64,000 nucleotides of DNA from Dendrocalamus latiflorus (Eukaryota > Streptophyta > Magnoliopsida > Poales > Poaceae), in assembly GCA_017311315.1 (NCBI GenBank), contig CM029626.1, positions 8,193,643 to 8,257,642 on the forward strand, written 5' to 3'. The notes under the pieces were generated by a model. The model was not told the DNA's origin. It searched no databases and was given only the letters and a program-made list of their open reading frames with translations. The translations under genes were made by a program, and so were the position numbers. Of the stretch, positions 1 to 9,336 are shown one piece after another. The stretch's first letter is position 1. Every line of letters starts with the position of its first letter.

Positions 1-378
1 GTATAGGTTCGCGTATGTCAACAATTTCATAAGGAACCAGCCCAGCCCCTCTAATAACGACATCAAAGAGCTAACTTAGACGAAACTAAGCATAGCCGAC
101 GATCTCAAGTTCTCAACAATCAGCTCCCAAGATCGTCCTACTTATAGCTACCATAAACATAAATTAGATAATTGACCAAACCTATGCTAATTCAACAAAC
201 GACCCTCTGAACGTCTGGTATCCGGATCAAACGAAACCAACAGTGCTCTGCTTCAACACCCAAAGAAACAAAAATCCCACTTAACCGCACAAAATCACAC
301 ATATGACCACAACCAGGACACATGAACCAGCGTACACCCAAAATTCACAAGATGTGACAAGAACAAGGTCTGCATTAC

Positions 379-1009
379 CATCCTTTGAGGAAGCCAAGGC
401 AGCAGTCATCTTCCTCGTGATGGTGGTGGTGGTGGCCGTGTCCGTGTCCGTGGTGATGGTGGTCCTCGGCATGGTGGTGGTGCCCGTGGTGGTGGTGGTG
501 GTGGGCATCATGCGGTGGCGGGTAGTAGTAGGGCGGCTGCTGCCCCTCGCTGAAGTAGCCCTGGTACCCTGGAGGAGGCTGCTGGGGCGGCGGGTAGTAA
601 GGGCCTTGCTGCGCACCGGGTTGGGGTGGCAGGTATGGAGGTGCATACCCTGCATACAAGAACCCAGATTAAATCAGGCACGAATTTGCCGCATCATCAG
701 AATTGAGACACGCTCACAATCGATCCAGAAAAGATTTGACATTGCATGGCAGTGGTAGTTTGATCTGTTGACGTTGCATGGCAGTGGTAGTTTGATCTGT
801 AACTGAAGAACCGAATAAGAGGAGATTTCTAAACCGGGGGAATTCAGATCAAGAAGATGATGATCCTTGCCGCCTAGTTTTCCCGGTCTGTCAATCGAGC
901 AAGAGACAGAACCGGATTTCAAAAAATTGAGAAAACTGCAAGGGATGGGAGGAAATTTGCCTGGCGGAGGGTCCAATTCATGGGGAGGAGGGACTTTCTG
1001 GTAGCTCAT
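379..1009 (-). CDS. CYSTM-like His-rich small protein, 3' end outside window
   Basis: Two exons are visible: 961-1009, starting at the ATG of MSYQKVPPPHE, and 379-649. Joining them gives an uninterrupted frame: a Pro/Tyr/Gln-rich N-terminal half (PPPGYAPPYLPPQPG), then a run of His clusters (about residues 65-95), then EEDDCCLGFLKG. That is the layout of small plant CYSTM/PCM-type proteins, which end in a Cys-rich hydrophobic segment thought to anchor them at the plasma membrane. The Cys-rich tail is not in the window: exon 2 ends at a GTAATG donor inside the codon after FLKG, so the last exon lies left of position 1. The first intron begins with GC (960-959) and ends in AG, a GC-AG intron. 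Role inferred from the family: stress-related membrane protein. The order and motif fit is good; the exact subfamily is uncertain. Confidence 0.8.
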
Positions 1010-2274
1010 TCTCTCGTCGTATGCGGCGTCGGGCTGGCTTCTCCTGATCTTCTCGCGGTCTACTGATGCGACGCGACCTGACGTTCTTGAGTGGTTTATT
1101 TTGGGCCATGATATGATTTTTAAATTCTATCAGTTCGTAGTAAAGATTAAAAAAAAGATAGTTATATATAGAGTCTTATATATAATTTTGATCAATATAA
1201 CTGAAATCAATTATCTTTAAAACATACTATTTAAAAGATAGTAACTATAGCAAAGGATAAAAGTCGAAAGCACTAAACCGTGTCGAACACAGCATTTATT
1301 TATTTGCAGTTGGCTTCCCCTTGCGAGTTATGACCCCGAAAACAAGATAGTTGGGCGTAATAGGAGCAGATATGGACAGATATTGCTCGTTCTGTATTCT
1401 ATTTTATTTTTTAAAGTTGAAGTCAGATATGGATAATATCATATACATATTTTTTATTCCATATTCGCTCCACAAGTCTTTATATGATCGGTTGGATGAG
1501 ATTATCTGTTTCTTTTGCATCCTCCAGACATTGAACAGTAGAGGTGTAATGAGAGCAAACATGAAGAGACTAATCGCTGAAATATCGAAGAAAGATCAGT
1601 CAGTATTCCTCGCCTGCTTAGATGCAACAATCCTCGTATCTGCTATATTTGTTCTTAAATGAAGTCATAACATATTTATTCATATCATTTGATATACAGA
1701 TATATATATGAATGAAAATCATTCATATTCTATTTCATATTTTCCTTTAAAGTCAGAGTTAAACACAAATAATATTAGGCACCTATTTATTATTTCTATA
1801 CTCACTCTGAAAATTTTTATACAGACGGATGGAAATTATCCGCTCGGGGAGCGACCGCACGCGCACGGAGGTGACAACAAGAAGCAACAGACCAGCGGAA
1901 AGAGAGGATTAGGCGGCCCACAGACAGACAGGCCCGTATGGTGTCGGGCGTGATGGATCTACGGAAGAATCGCATCGTCGGCGTCGGGGGCCGGATGAAC
2001 GGATGGTGGAGAGTCTAGAAGGCCCAGTTTGCCTTAAACACCGCGGCGGCAAAGCTCTTAGCGCGGCCCAACCGATTCTCGCGGCAGTTCCCTTCGCTTC
2101 CCCACATATCCGGCCTGCTTCGGCGCGTGGCCTTTGCGGTCCGCAGGTGACTCCGCGCCTGCCTTGACGGGCCAGCTCTCGGCAGCGGCGCGGCAACCAA
2201 CTATCTCAGCCCAACTGCCGGTGTCCAGTTACTGAATTTACGATGAACATTGCCATGAATAGCCCGACACCGTA
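1010..2274. other. intergenic, no gene seen
   Basis: Upstream region of the CYSTM-like gene. AT-rich to about 1800, then GC-rich from 1840 to 2200. The short open frames here have no recognisable domain and do not look coding. No transposon ends with a duplication were found. Confidence 0.5.
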
Positions 2275-2291
2275 GCTGGAGTAGCTCAGTT

Positions 2292-2324
<33 letters not shown>

Positions 2325-2348
2325 GAGGTTCAAGCCCTCCCTCTAGCG
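2275..2348 (+). tRNA. tRNA-Asn (anticodon GUU)
   Basis: A 74-nt cloverleaf. The acceptor stem GCTGGAG pairs with CTCTAGC (one G-U), the D arm is GCTC/GAGC, and the anticodon stem TGTGG/CCACA holds the loop CTGTTAA with anticodon GTT at 2309-2311. The T arm GGAGG/CCTCC holds loop TTCAAGC. Internal A box (TAGCTCAGTTGG) and B box (GGTTCAAGCC) are present and the discriminator base is G. No intron. A T run follows at 2360-2369. All stems pair, so it is probably functional. Confidence 0.96.
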
Positions 2349-2359
2349 CGGTTATGACC

Positions 2360-2369
2360 TTTTTTTTTT
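2360..2369 (+). terminator. RNA polymerase III terminator of tRNA-Asn
   Basis: Run of ten T starting 12 bases after the tRNA, the usual Pol III stop signal. Confidence 0.85.
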
Positions 2370-2425
2370 GCCGTTTGTGTTTTCAACTATGCATTCAAGC
2401 TGACCGTTTGTGTTTTCATGATAAA

Positions 2426-2667
2426 TGTTAGAAAACCTGAGTCTGAGCTGGAAGCCTTACCTTATGGTGGATATCTCACTAGTAGACTATAAATAGAAAG
2501 CACTATTGATAATTTTGTATATGTAATCAGAAAGGAAGCAATAAAGAAAGATTATGAGTTTTCTCTACCTCTCTGTATTTCAGTATATTATTTTCTGTCT
2601 TCTGTGATTGATCTTGTTTTTGCATAAGGAATCGATCGGACTGGTTGCCAGCGACGGTTCCTCAACA
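2426..2667 (+). repeat. putative 5' LTR of the Copia remnant
   Basis: Begins TGTTAG and ends CAACA, consistent with TG..CA LTR ends, with a TATAAAT box near 2489. It is followed by TGTTATCAACACG, in the place of a primer binding site. Only one copy is seen, so the ends are inferred. Confidence 0.5.
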
Positions 2668-3703
2668 TGTTATCAACACGAATCACTCCCGTGAATCGAA
2701 GTTAATCATCGAAGTACTAGAAGATTGAATTATCTAGATCACTCTAAATTCACAGATTTCGTGTTCTAGATTATTTCTAGATCGCTCTAAACGGCCCCGC
2801 ACAGCCGCCGCCCGCCTCCGCAAAGAGCCGCCGCCGACCGATGCTGCCCGAGTCGTGACCGCCGCCCCGCAGTGCGCTCAGCCGCCCCGCAGTGCGCTCG
2901 CCCAAGGCGGCTGCTCGACCGCTGCCAACCGGTGCCGCCTGTGCCCTGATTGCCGCCGTGGCCGGCCGCTCCACAATGCGCTCGCCTGAGCCGGCCGCTT
3001 GACCGCCGCCGACTGGTGCCGCTCGTGCCCTGACCGCCGCCGTAGGCTGGCCGCCTCGTAGTGCGCCTGCCTGAGCCGGCCGCCCGAGCCGCCGCCAGGC
3101 GGGTGAACAGGGGTAGGGAAACCCTACTCCTCCGCCCCGTTTTAGCCGACCGGGAGACAGATCGATTGGCCCGGCAGAAGATGGGTTGAAAACTCGGCCC
3201 GAGGGAGGTGCACCAGCAATTTTGCAAAAGGGTCCCCGTAATTTTGAAAATTGGAAACAGGTCCTCAGCTTTTCAGATAGCCTCGAATTTTGCAGAAAAC
3301 TCCTCGGAAAATCCAAAAATTACGCGAAAACTTTCACTGAACTGAAAATTTGCGTATAGGACATCGAAAATTGCAGAATTCACTGAAAATTCATATTTTA
3401 GCATAAAAGGGCCTCGGGAATCCAAATTTTCAATTATTTTTAGCATTTGAAGCATGTTAATTTTTGCCATTATTATTTTCTATGTTTTATATATTTATTT
3501 ACTGTTTTTGGTTAATCGTAATAATTTAAATTGCCTTTAATCACCGAAATTAGAAGTAAAATTTTATTAAAAAAATGCATAGAAAATTCTGTAACATTAC
3601 GATGATCTTTTGTACCATTATGAAGTTTATTTACTTGAAGTAAATTTTATTCCATGCATGTTTACCAGCAGTAAACTCATTTATTCCTTTCATGCACATG
3701 TAG

Positions 3704-4080
3704 ATGACTGGCATCACGAACTAGGAATTTGAGGAGCTGGCCCAGCATGGCCAAAACTATCTGACTTTGGGCTTCCATGTAGAGATAGTACTTGGAACCA
3801 AGAAGCTCCACGCTGCTATTAGAATTAGCGCACCACATGACGCCAAACCCACCCCCTGAAGAAAATGATCAGGCACTTCACTTTCTCAAGTACCACCTCT
3901 GTCTCACTCTCAAGAAGGAGTACATGGCAGAGAAGAACACGCTAGGGACTAAAGGACACTATTCTTCCTCAGACAGAGCAAGAATGGATTCAACTGAGGT
4001 TTGCCGACTTCAAGACGATCGGGGAGTACAATTTTGCCTTGCACAGGATTTGTGCTAATCTTCAACTTTGTGGCAAGCAG
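3704..4080 (+). pseudogene. Copia gag fragment, broken
   Basis: Starts MTGITN and then hits an in-frame stop. After it come EFEELAQHGQNYLTLGF, LGTKKLHAAI, then in another frame QALHFLKYHLCLTLKKEYM, and finally FADFKTIGEYNFALHRICAN, the typical end of a UBN2-type Copia gag. At least one stop and two frame changes are needed to read it, so it is dead. The gag would have formed the particle that packages the element's RNA. Confidence 0.75.
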
Positions 4081-4119
4081 ATAATTCGCGTTAGAAATAT
4101 TTTTCTGATCATCACATAA

Positions 4120-4345
4120 AGTCCATCAGAATGGACAACGCCGGAGAATTTACTTCAAAGGCATTTGATGATTATTGCATGGCGATGGGAATTATAGTTG
4201 AGCATTCTGTACCTCATGTCCATACCGAGAATGATTTAGTAGAGGCATTAATCAAGAGAATTAAATTTATTGCCTGACCTTTTTTGCCGAATTGTAATTT
4301 GCCAGCTACATGTTGGGGACACGCAGTCCGACATGTAGCGAATCT
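4120..4345 (+). pseudogene. Copia integrase core fragment
   Basis: Reads IKSIRMDNAGEFTSKAFDDYC followed by VEHSVPHVHTENDLVEALIKR and a C-terminal ATCWGHAV. These match the D-35-E integrase core of Copia pol (R-DN-GEF ... NG-E). Stops and a frame change break it. It directly follows gag, so protease and the integrase zinc region were deleted. Confidence 0.7.
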
Positions 4346-4379
4346 CATGCTTGAGATTAAAAATGATGATGAATATAAA

Positions 4380-5484
4380 AGGTAGGTAATTGGAGAAGCC
4401 ACTGTCGTACAGATAAATAAGAGGTCGGTGGAAGGTACCCTGAAAAGGAATGATAATTGTAGGTATTGAGCCTTCTATATATGGCTATTACATAAGGATA
4501 AATCAACTCTCAGTCATGTAACGAGTCGTATTAATCGTAGCGGCCATGGTCTTGTCTAAGACGGGTAGAGCTCAACTATCTTACCAAGTTACTATACACT
4601 CCATATAGATAAAAAAATATGATTGTGAGGATGGAGTAAAGCCAAAGATGGCAAGACCAGACTGCCTATAAGTAGCACGGTGAGTGTCGGGTGAAGGTGA
4701 GTTTGGTCCGACCAACGACTAGCTCATAATCAGGTAGGTGTTAGGCGAGGTGAGAAACCGCCTCGAGTCAATGACTATGACTAGCTTGGTGGAGGTATAG
4801 TATACGAAAATAAGAGAAAACGATTCTATACTCTGATTTGAGCATCGTATATAAGAAAATACGAGGAAACCGATGTCAATTAAAGCTAGAGTAACTATGG
4901 ATAAAGTGATACCAGCCTGTGTAGGGTTTAAATTGTAATTCACACCTATCTCCTGGACTGGAAGCTACAGAAACCTATCGGTGGCATTTTATCTGAATAT
5001 GAGTGATTAGTAGATTTATAAATTATAATTGGATATTTTTCCCACATAAAAACTTATTTTTGAAATGGTGAGGAATGAGATAGAATTGTTAGGATGAATA
5101 ATTGTTGGCATATAATTGCATGTTGTTATTAATGCTTGCTGAGTACTTTTGTACTCACTTTTGCTATTATCTTTTCTTATTTAAAAGTATGACAGTTTAG
5201 AGATCCACCCGGTTGAGCGAAGTCTACGTAGAGGACAACTACAACACGGAATGAAGCACAGAGGGCCTAGAATACTGTGAGTACGAGATGGACATCTTGT
5301 ATGAAGGTTAGGATGAGTAAACGGTGACCGGCAGTCTGCAGATAGTTGCAGGGAATGGTCGTCAGAACATGACGATCTGTTCGTTTTCACCCGCCGCTCC
5401 TGTCATATTTACGTCACGTCGATATTTCATCCAAGTGTAGGCCTCTCTTGAACTGCTTCTGCTGCACAACAATCAAGAAATGTG
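4380..5484. repeat. old LTR-like repeat sequence, no gene
   Basis: No coding potential. The text around 4480-4600 and the GAGTAC..GTACTC sequence near 5140-5160 resemble the body of long grass Gypsy LTRs such as the one at 37650-40683. No ends or duplication could be fixed. Confidence 0.35.
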
Positions 5485-5489
5485 AAACA

Positions 5490-5641
5490 TGTTAAGGGTA
5501 TTAGAGATAGAGTTGTATTAGGATATAGAGTTTGTATTCTATTCCATATATGTCTTATCTCTATATGGCATATCCTCTTGTACTCTCCTATATATATATG
5601 ACCTTTTGGGTCTCATATCAATACACACAATATTCATAACA
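5490..5641 (+). repeat. 5' LTR
   Basis: 152 bp, TG..CA ends. Differs from the 3' LTR by T/C in the ATATGTCTT segment and C/T near the end. Confidence 0.93.
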
Positions 5642-5653
5642 TGGTATCAGAGC
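5642..5653 (+). other. primer binding site (tRNA-iMet type)
   Basis: TGGTATCAGAGC immediately after the 5' LTR, the standard plant initiator-Met primer site. Confidence 0.9.
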
Positions 5654-6390
5654 TTAGGTTAAAACCCTAACCTCAATCTACTTCCGCATCTGCTGTCCCC
5701 CGGGAGGAGCGATCTTCGCTCCCGGGGGCGGCCATCTCTTCCCGGCCGCCGGCGCTGCCGCATGTCGCGACTTCTTCTTCTGCAGACGCCCGTCGCGGCT
5801 TCTTCTTCGGCCCCTGCAGCATCGTCAGATCCGGCGCCGCCTGGGGGAGCGCGCGCCTCCTCTACCGTCGCTTGGGGAAGCCGCAACCGATCGCGGGCCG
5901 CCGCTGCTCCGCTTGGCGCCGCCGTCTTCACGCTCTAGATCCGGCTCGTCTTCGCCTGGATCCAAGATCCCAGCCGCCGGCTCGCTCCGACGCCAGAGGC
6001 GACTGGATCCAGAGATGGTCGATGACCCGAGAACGGCGGCTCTTCCTCGTGTTCTGCCGCTCGGGGTTTCACCGCTGGCGTCGCGGGCCGCCGCTTGGGG
6101 TCGACTTCGCCGTCGTCTCCGCCCGAGGCCGCCTTTGCCGTCTTCTCCGCCCGAGGCCGCCGGCTTCGCGGGCCGCCGCTCGGACTGGGGACGTCGCCGC
6201 TCCGCCCCCGCCAAAGGCCGTCGGCCGCCGCCTTGGATCCTCGCCGCCGCCACCCGTCGTCAAGCTCGCCTGGCCAGGCCGCGCCTCCTTTCGCGCGTCG
6301 GCCGACCGTCGCCTGCTTGAGATCCGCCGTCGCTCCGCCGGTCGCCGCACCGCCGGCTGGCCGCTCGTCGCCGACCCCGCTCCGCCTCGG

Positions 6391-6560
6391 TGACGCCCGA
6401 GTGGGCTGGCCTGCTCTCGGTCCCGAGTGGGGTGGCTGACTCTTCGGTCGGTCGGTTTTGGCCGCTCCGCATCTGTGACGCCCGAGTGGGCTGCCCTGCT
6501 CTCGGTCCCGAGTGGGGTGGGCTGACTCTTCGGTTGGTCGATTTGGGCCTTTTAGCTTGT
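6391..6560 (+). repeat. two tandem copies of an 85-bp unit
   Basis: Units start TGACGCCCGAGTGGGCTG at 6391 and 6476. Both continue with the same CTCTCGGTCCCGAGTGGGGT core and a TGACTCTTCGGT segment. Lies inside the non-autonomous LTR element. Confidence 0.85.
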
Positions 6561-6764
6561 CGGTTAGTCGGTCTTTAGTTATTTTTCCGTGAGCTTTCGT
6601 TGCGTCCATCCAAGTCCGTAGTCTCTAATCTTTCGTTCGCCCAAGCCGTGCGAGTCCACAAATTTATTGTCAGTCATATCGGTATAGGAATTTTTCTTTT
6701 GCATGGCAGTAGCCGCCGTTCTATTCTTTGAGCCGCTGCAAATTGTAGAAGTCTCTATGATGCT

Positions 6765-6920
6765 GCCGCGTTTCTTTTGCACCGCGCCTCCGTTGCGCTT
6801 CTTGTGCATTGCGCCGCCGCGTTTCTTTTGCACCGCGCCTCCGTTGCGCTTCTTGTGCATTGCGTCGTTGCGCTTCTTTTGCACCGCGTCTCCGTTGTGC
6901 TTTTTTGTGCACTGCGCCGC
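6765..6920 (+). repeat. about three tandem copies of a 51-bp unit
   Basis: Unit starts GCCGCGTTTCTTTTGCACC and contains CTCCGTTGCGCTTCTTGTGC. Starts at 6765 and 6816, with a third, more diverged copy after. 51 is a multiple of three, so all frames stay open through it, which explains the overlapping long frames here. Confidence 0.8.
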
Positions 6921-7112
6921 CGCCATTTCGGGCTTTGATCTGCGCCGCCATGCTTCTATCGATTCCTCTTCGGCTTGATTTGACAGTTTATTCGACGACT
7001 GCACGCAACGACGACTTTATCAAGACTCGGACGTCGGATTTTTCTTGTTTTAGTATAACCCCTTTTTTTTTCAAATGCAACGCTATTGCATACGCCTTGC
7101 ATTTGTGGGGGG

Positions 7113-7264
7113 TGTTAAGGGTATTAGAGATAGAGTTGTATTAGGATATAGAGTTTGTATTCTATTCCATATATGCCTTATCTCTATATGGCATATCCTC
7201 TTGTACTCTCCTATATATATATGACCTTTTGGGTCTCATATCAATACACATAATATTCATAACA
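7113..7264 (+). repeat. 3' LTR
   Basis: 152 bp, nearly identical to 5490-5641, preceded by a G-rich purine tract and followed by the AAACA target duplication. Confidence 0.93.
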
Positions 7265-7269
7265 AAACA

Positions 7270-8780
7270 AAGACAGAACACCAAGAAGAACGAGATGTCA
7301 AAACTAGCTCGCAATTGATCTCTCATGACTTGCAAAATCATGTACATAACTGATATAATCATGCATTGCAGATATTATCTTGACTCGATTGCTTTGTTTA
7401 TGAGTGGAACTGAAGTAGCATCAAGTAATTAAGGGATAGGTCATAGGTTAAGAAGAGATGAGAGTCTGGCATGAATGATAACTGATAAGAGCCGCGCAGG
7501 CTAGCCAAGGAGACTACCTGTGAGATTACATGGAGAGTGCATGAACAGATCGAGTTTCTAGTAATGTGTAGCTAGCCTCCTGCAGGCGGCCACAGGCAAA
7601 GTCATCCATGGCTACCAGAACAAGCTCTTATCGCCATATAAGGCCGCTCCTCTGCTTTCTCTCACTGTTACATGTCTAATATCACACGTACACTTTCCTA
7701 ATTTGGCTTGGCCGCTCTTATGCCACCTTCTTGTTTCCGCTTTGAATAACTTGGCGTCGCGGCGGAGATCCGCTGAGGCGAGAGCCGACGTCGCGACGGT
7801 CGGCGGACTCGGCAGAGAGGAGGCAGGGGACCAGGGGCGGTGTCGCGTCGCCGCGGGCGGGAGGGGGGGTGCCGCGGCCCGCGGGGGATGGTGCCGACGA
7901 AGAGGAGGCGGGGGCACGGCAGAGAGAATGCAGGGGGCAGCGACGCAGCGTCGCGGGGGAGACCAGGAGAGGATGCGGTGGGGGGCTGGGGGCGGCGGAG
8001 TCGCGAAGAGGCGAGATGGGAGGGGAACTGGGGACTGCATCACTGCGATCCGTGCCTTGTGGCTTAGGGTTGGGCGGCCGTTGCCGCTTTGCTCTGCTGG
8101 GCCGGCTGCCTGCTGGGAATAGTGTCGGGCCAGCCGGGAAGCCTCGGGTGTATGTACTGTGCAATACTTTTTCTAAATATATTTATTAAAAATTTACACT
8201 ACTATTTTCTCTGGGCCTCAGGCTGTTGCCCAACCGGCTCAAGGCCCATCTCCGCCCTGGCATCAATCGATTGTTGCGTGCGCTTTTGCTCAGAACTGTG
8301 CTGCACTGCTGCGCTATTGCAAACACATTGGTGTATTTTCTCTCGTGGGCCGGTGCCATCTTACCACGTTGAGCTGAGTTAGGCCAGGCAAAGGTAGGCT
8401 ATCGAGCTTAATAAGTTATTAACTTATTATAAAGCTTTTTTAAAATTGATATAGATTGATATAAAATTATTATATTTATTATTTAAGTAGTTATTCTAAA
8501 TTCAAGCTAACGAGTCACTATCGAACCGAACTTCGTTAATCTTTTTCACTTAAAATGGACTCATTTTAATTTTGAATTTATTAGCTACTGCAGTTGAAGT
8601 AATTTTAGTTTAAGTCTTAACGAATTTTTTTAGCAACCACCCGCCTTCCTTGCCCCGACCCATTATTCTAGCCTGTAGGCCTAAAAGTCCACAAGCAACT
8701 GTGCACGGTTGGCCCAACAAAGCCCTGCACTGAATGGCCGTCGCGTTGTGCGTCTCGGTGAAAAGGCACGTGCGGCGTGG
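7270..8780. other. intergenic, GC-rich block without a recognised gene
   Basis: 7700-8150 is GC-rich with long open frames on both strands, a base-composition effect with no recognised domain. 8209-8259 has the sequence style of a hAT terminal region (ends TCTCCGCCCTG), but no partner end with a target duplication was found. Confidence 0.4.
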
Positions 8781-9012
8781 GGTATGTTTTTTTTTGTTGA
8801 GACTTATGGTTTTTGGCTGTGACTTGTGATTTTTGAACTGTTTGTACGAGAGATTATAGAGTAACAAAAAATCACACTCACATGTGATTTTTGTCGACAT
8901 AAATGAAATTGGTATAGTATGTACTATAATTAATTAGTAAATTCTATTTAAAAAATACTCTGTTTAAAAATTAGTTATCGTAAAAAAAACCAAGTTAAAA
9001 ACTGAAAGGGCC
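8781..9012. mobile_element. MITE, family with copies at 25.3 and 28.5 kb
   Basis: Shares the order 'TTATGG TTTTTGGCTGTGACTT..' , 'GAGAGATTAxAGAGTAAC', 'ACTATAATTAATTAGTA' and 'AAAAATACTCTGTTTAAAAATTAG' with 25309-25512 and 28505-28738. The ends form a loose inverted repeat; borders are approximate. Lies about 330 bp upstream of the CONSTANS-like start codon. Confidence 0.6.
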
Positions 9013-9336
9013 GTGGCATGGCGTGCAGCCGTGGGCCAGCTGGGCGGAAAAGCGCGAGAATCCCGCGCGCGCGCACGCTACAACAGCATCGCGGCACCCG
9101 CCCGTGCCCGCCACGCGTCGGCAGCGGCTGTTCGCGCCGCCGCACCGGATCCCGCTCCCATCCCATTCCCATGCCCTCGTGCCCCACGCCCTCGCATAAA
9201 CAAATCCAACGGCCCGCTCTCTCGTCCCACGGTGGTCTCCGATTCTCCATTCCCTGCCAGGCACGGGGCCACCGCCACCTCTCGCTGGCCCTGCACGTGC
9301 AAGCGCTGGATGACGTGACCTCGCCGGAGAGGGGGG

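Larger units (their letters stand above)
2426..4345 (+). mobile_element. decayed Copia-type LTR retrotransposon
   Basis: Contains a likely 5' LTR (2426-2667), a roughly 1-kb leader that is GC-rich at first, a broken gag (from 3704) and a broken integrase piece (from about 4120). Protease, most of integrase, reverse transcriptase and RNase H are missing, so there has been a large internal deletion. No matching 3' LTR or target duplication is visible. It begins only 78 bp after the tRNA-Asn gene. Class is from the gag and integrase similarity; boundaries are approximate. Confidence 0.7.
5490..7264 (+). mobile_element. intact non-autonomous LTR retrotransposon (1,775 bp)
   Basis: Two 152-bp LTRs (5490-5641 and 7113-7264) begin TGTTAAGGG and end CATAACA and differ at only two positions. 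The primer site TGGTATCAGAGC, complementary to initiator tRNA-Met, follows the 5' LTR directly. A purine tract TTTGTGGGGGG ends just before the 3' LTR. The 5-bp target duplication AAACA is perfect (5485-5489 and 7265-7269). The 1,471-bp interior is very GC-rich, has tandem repeats, and encodes no gag or pol, so movement would need proteins from another element. The LTR size fits TRIM-type elements, but the interior is longer than is typical for TRIMs. Confidence 0.93.

Noticed and set aside
5825..6609. Several overlapping open frames of 90-220 codons on both strands
   Set aside because: They lie in the GC-rich, tandem-repeated interior of the non-autonomous LTR element; all frames are open at once and none has a domain.
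7832..8259. Possible hAT element from CAGGGGCGG to CCGCCCTG
   Set aside because: The two presumed ends are not flanked by matching 8-bp duplications; only the right end looks like a hAT terminus.
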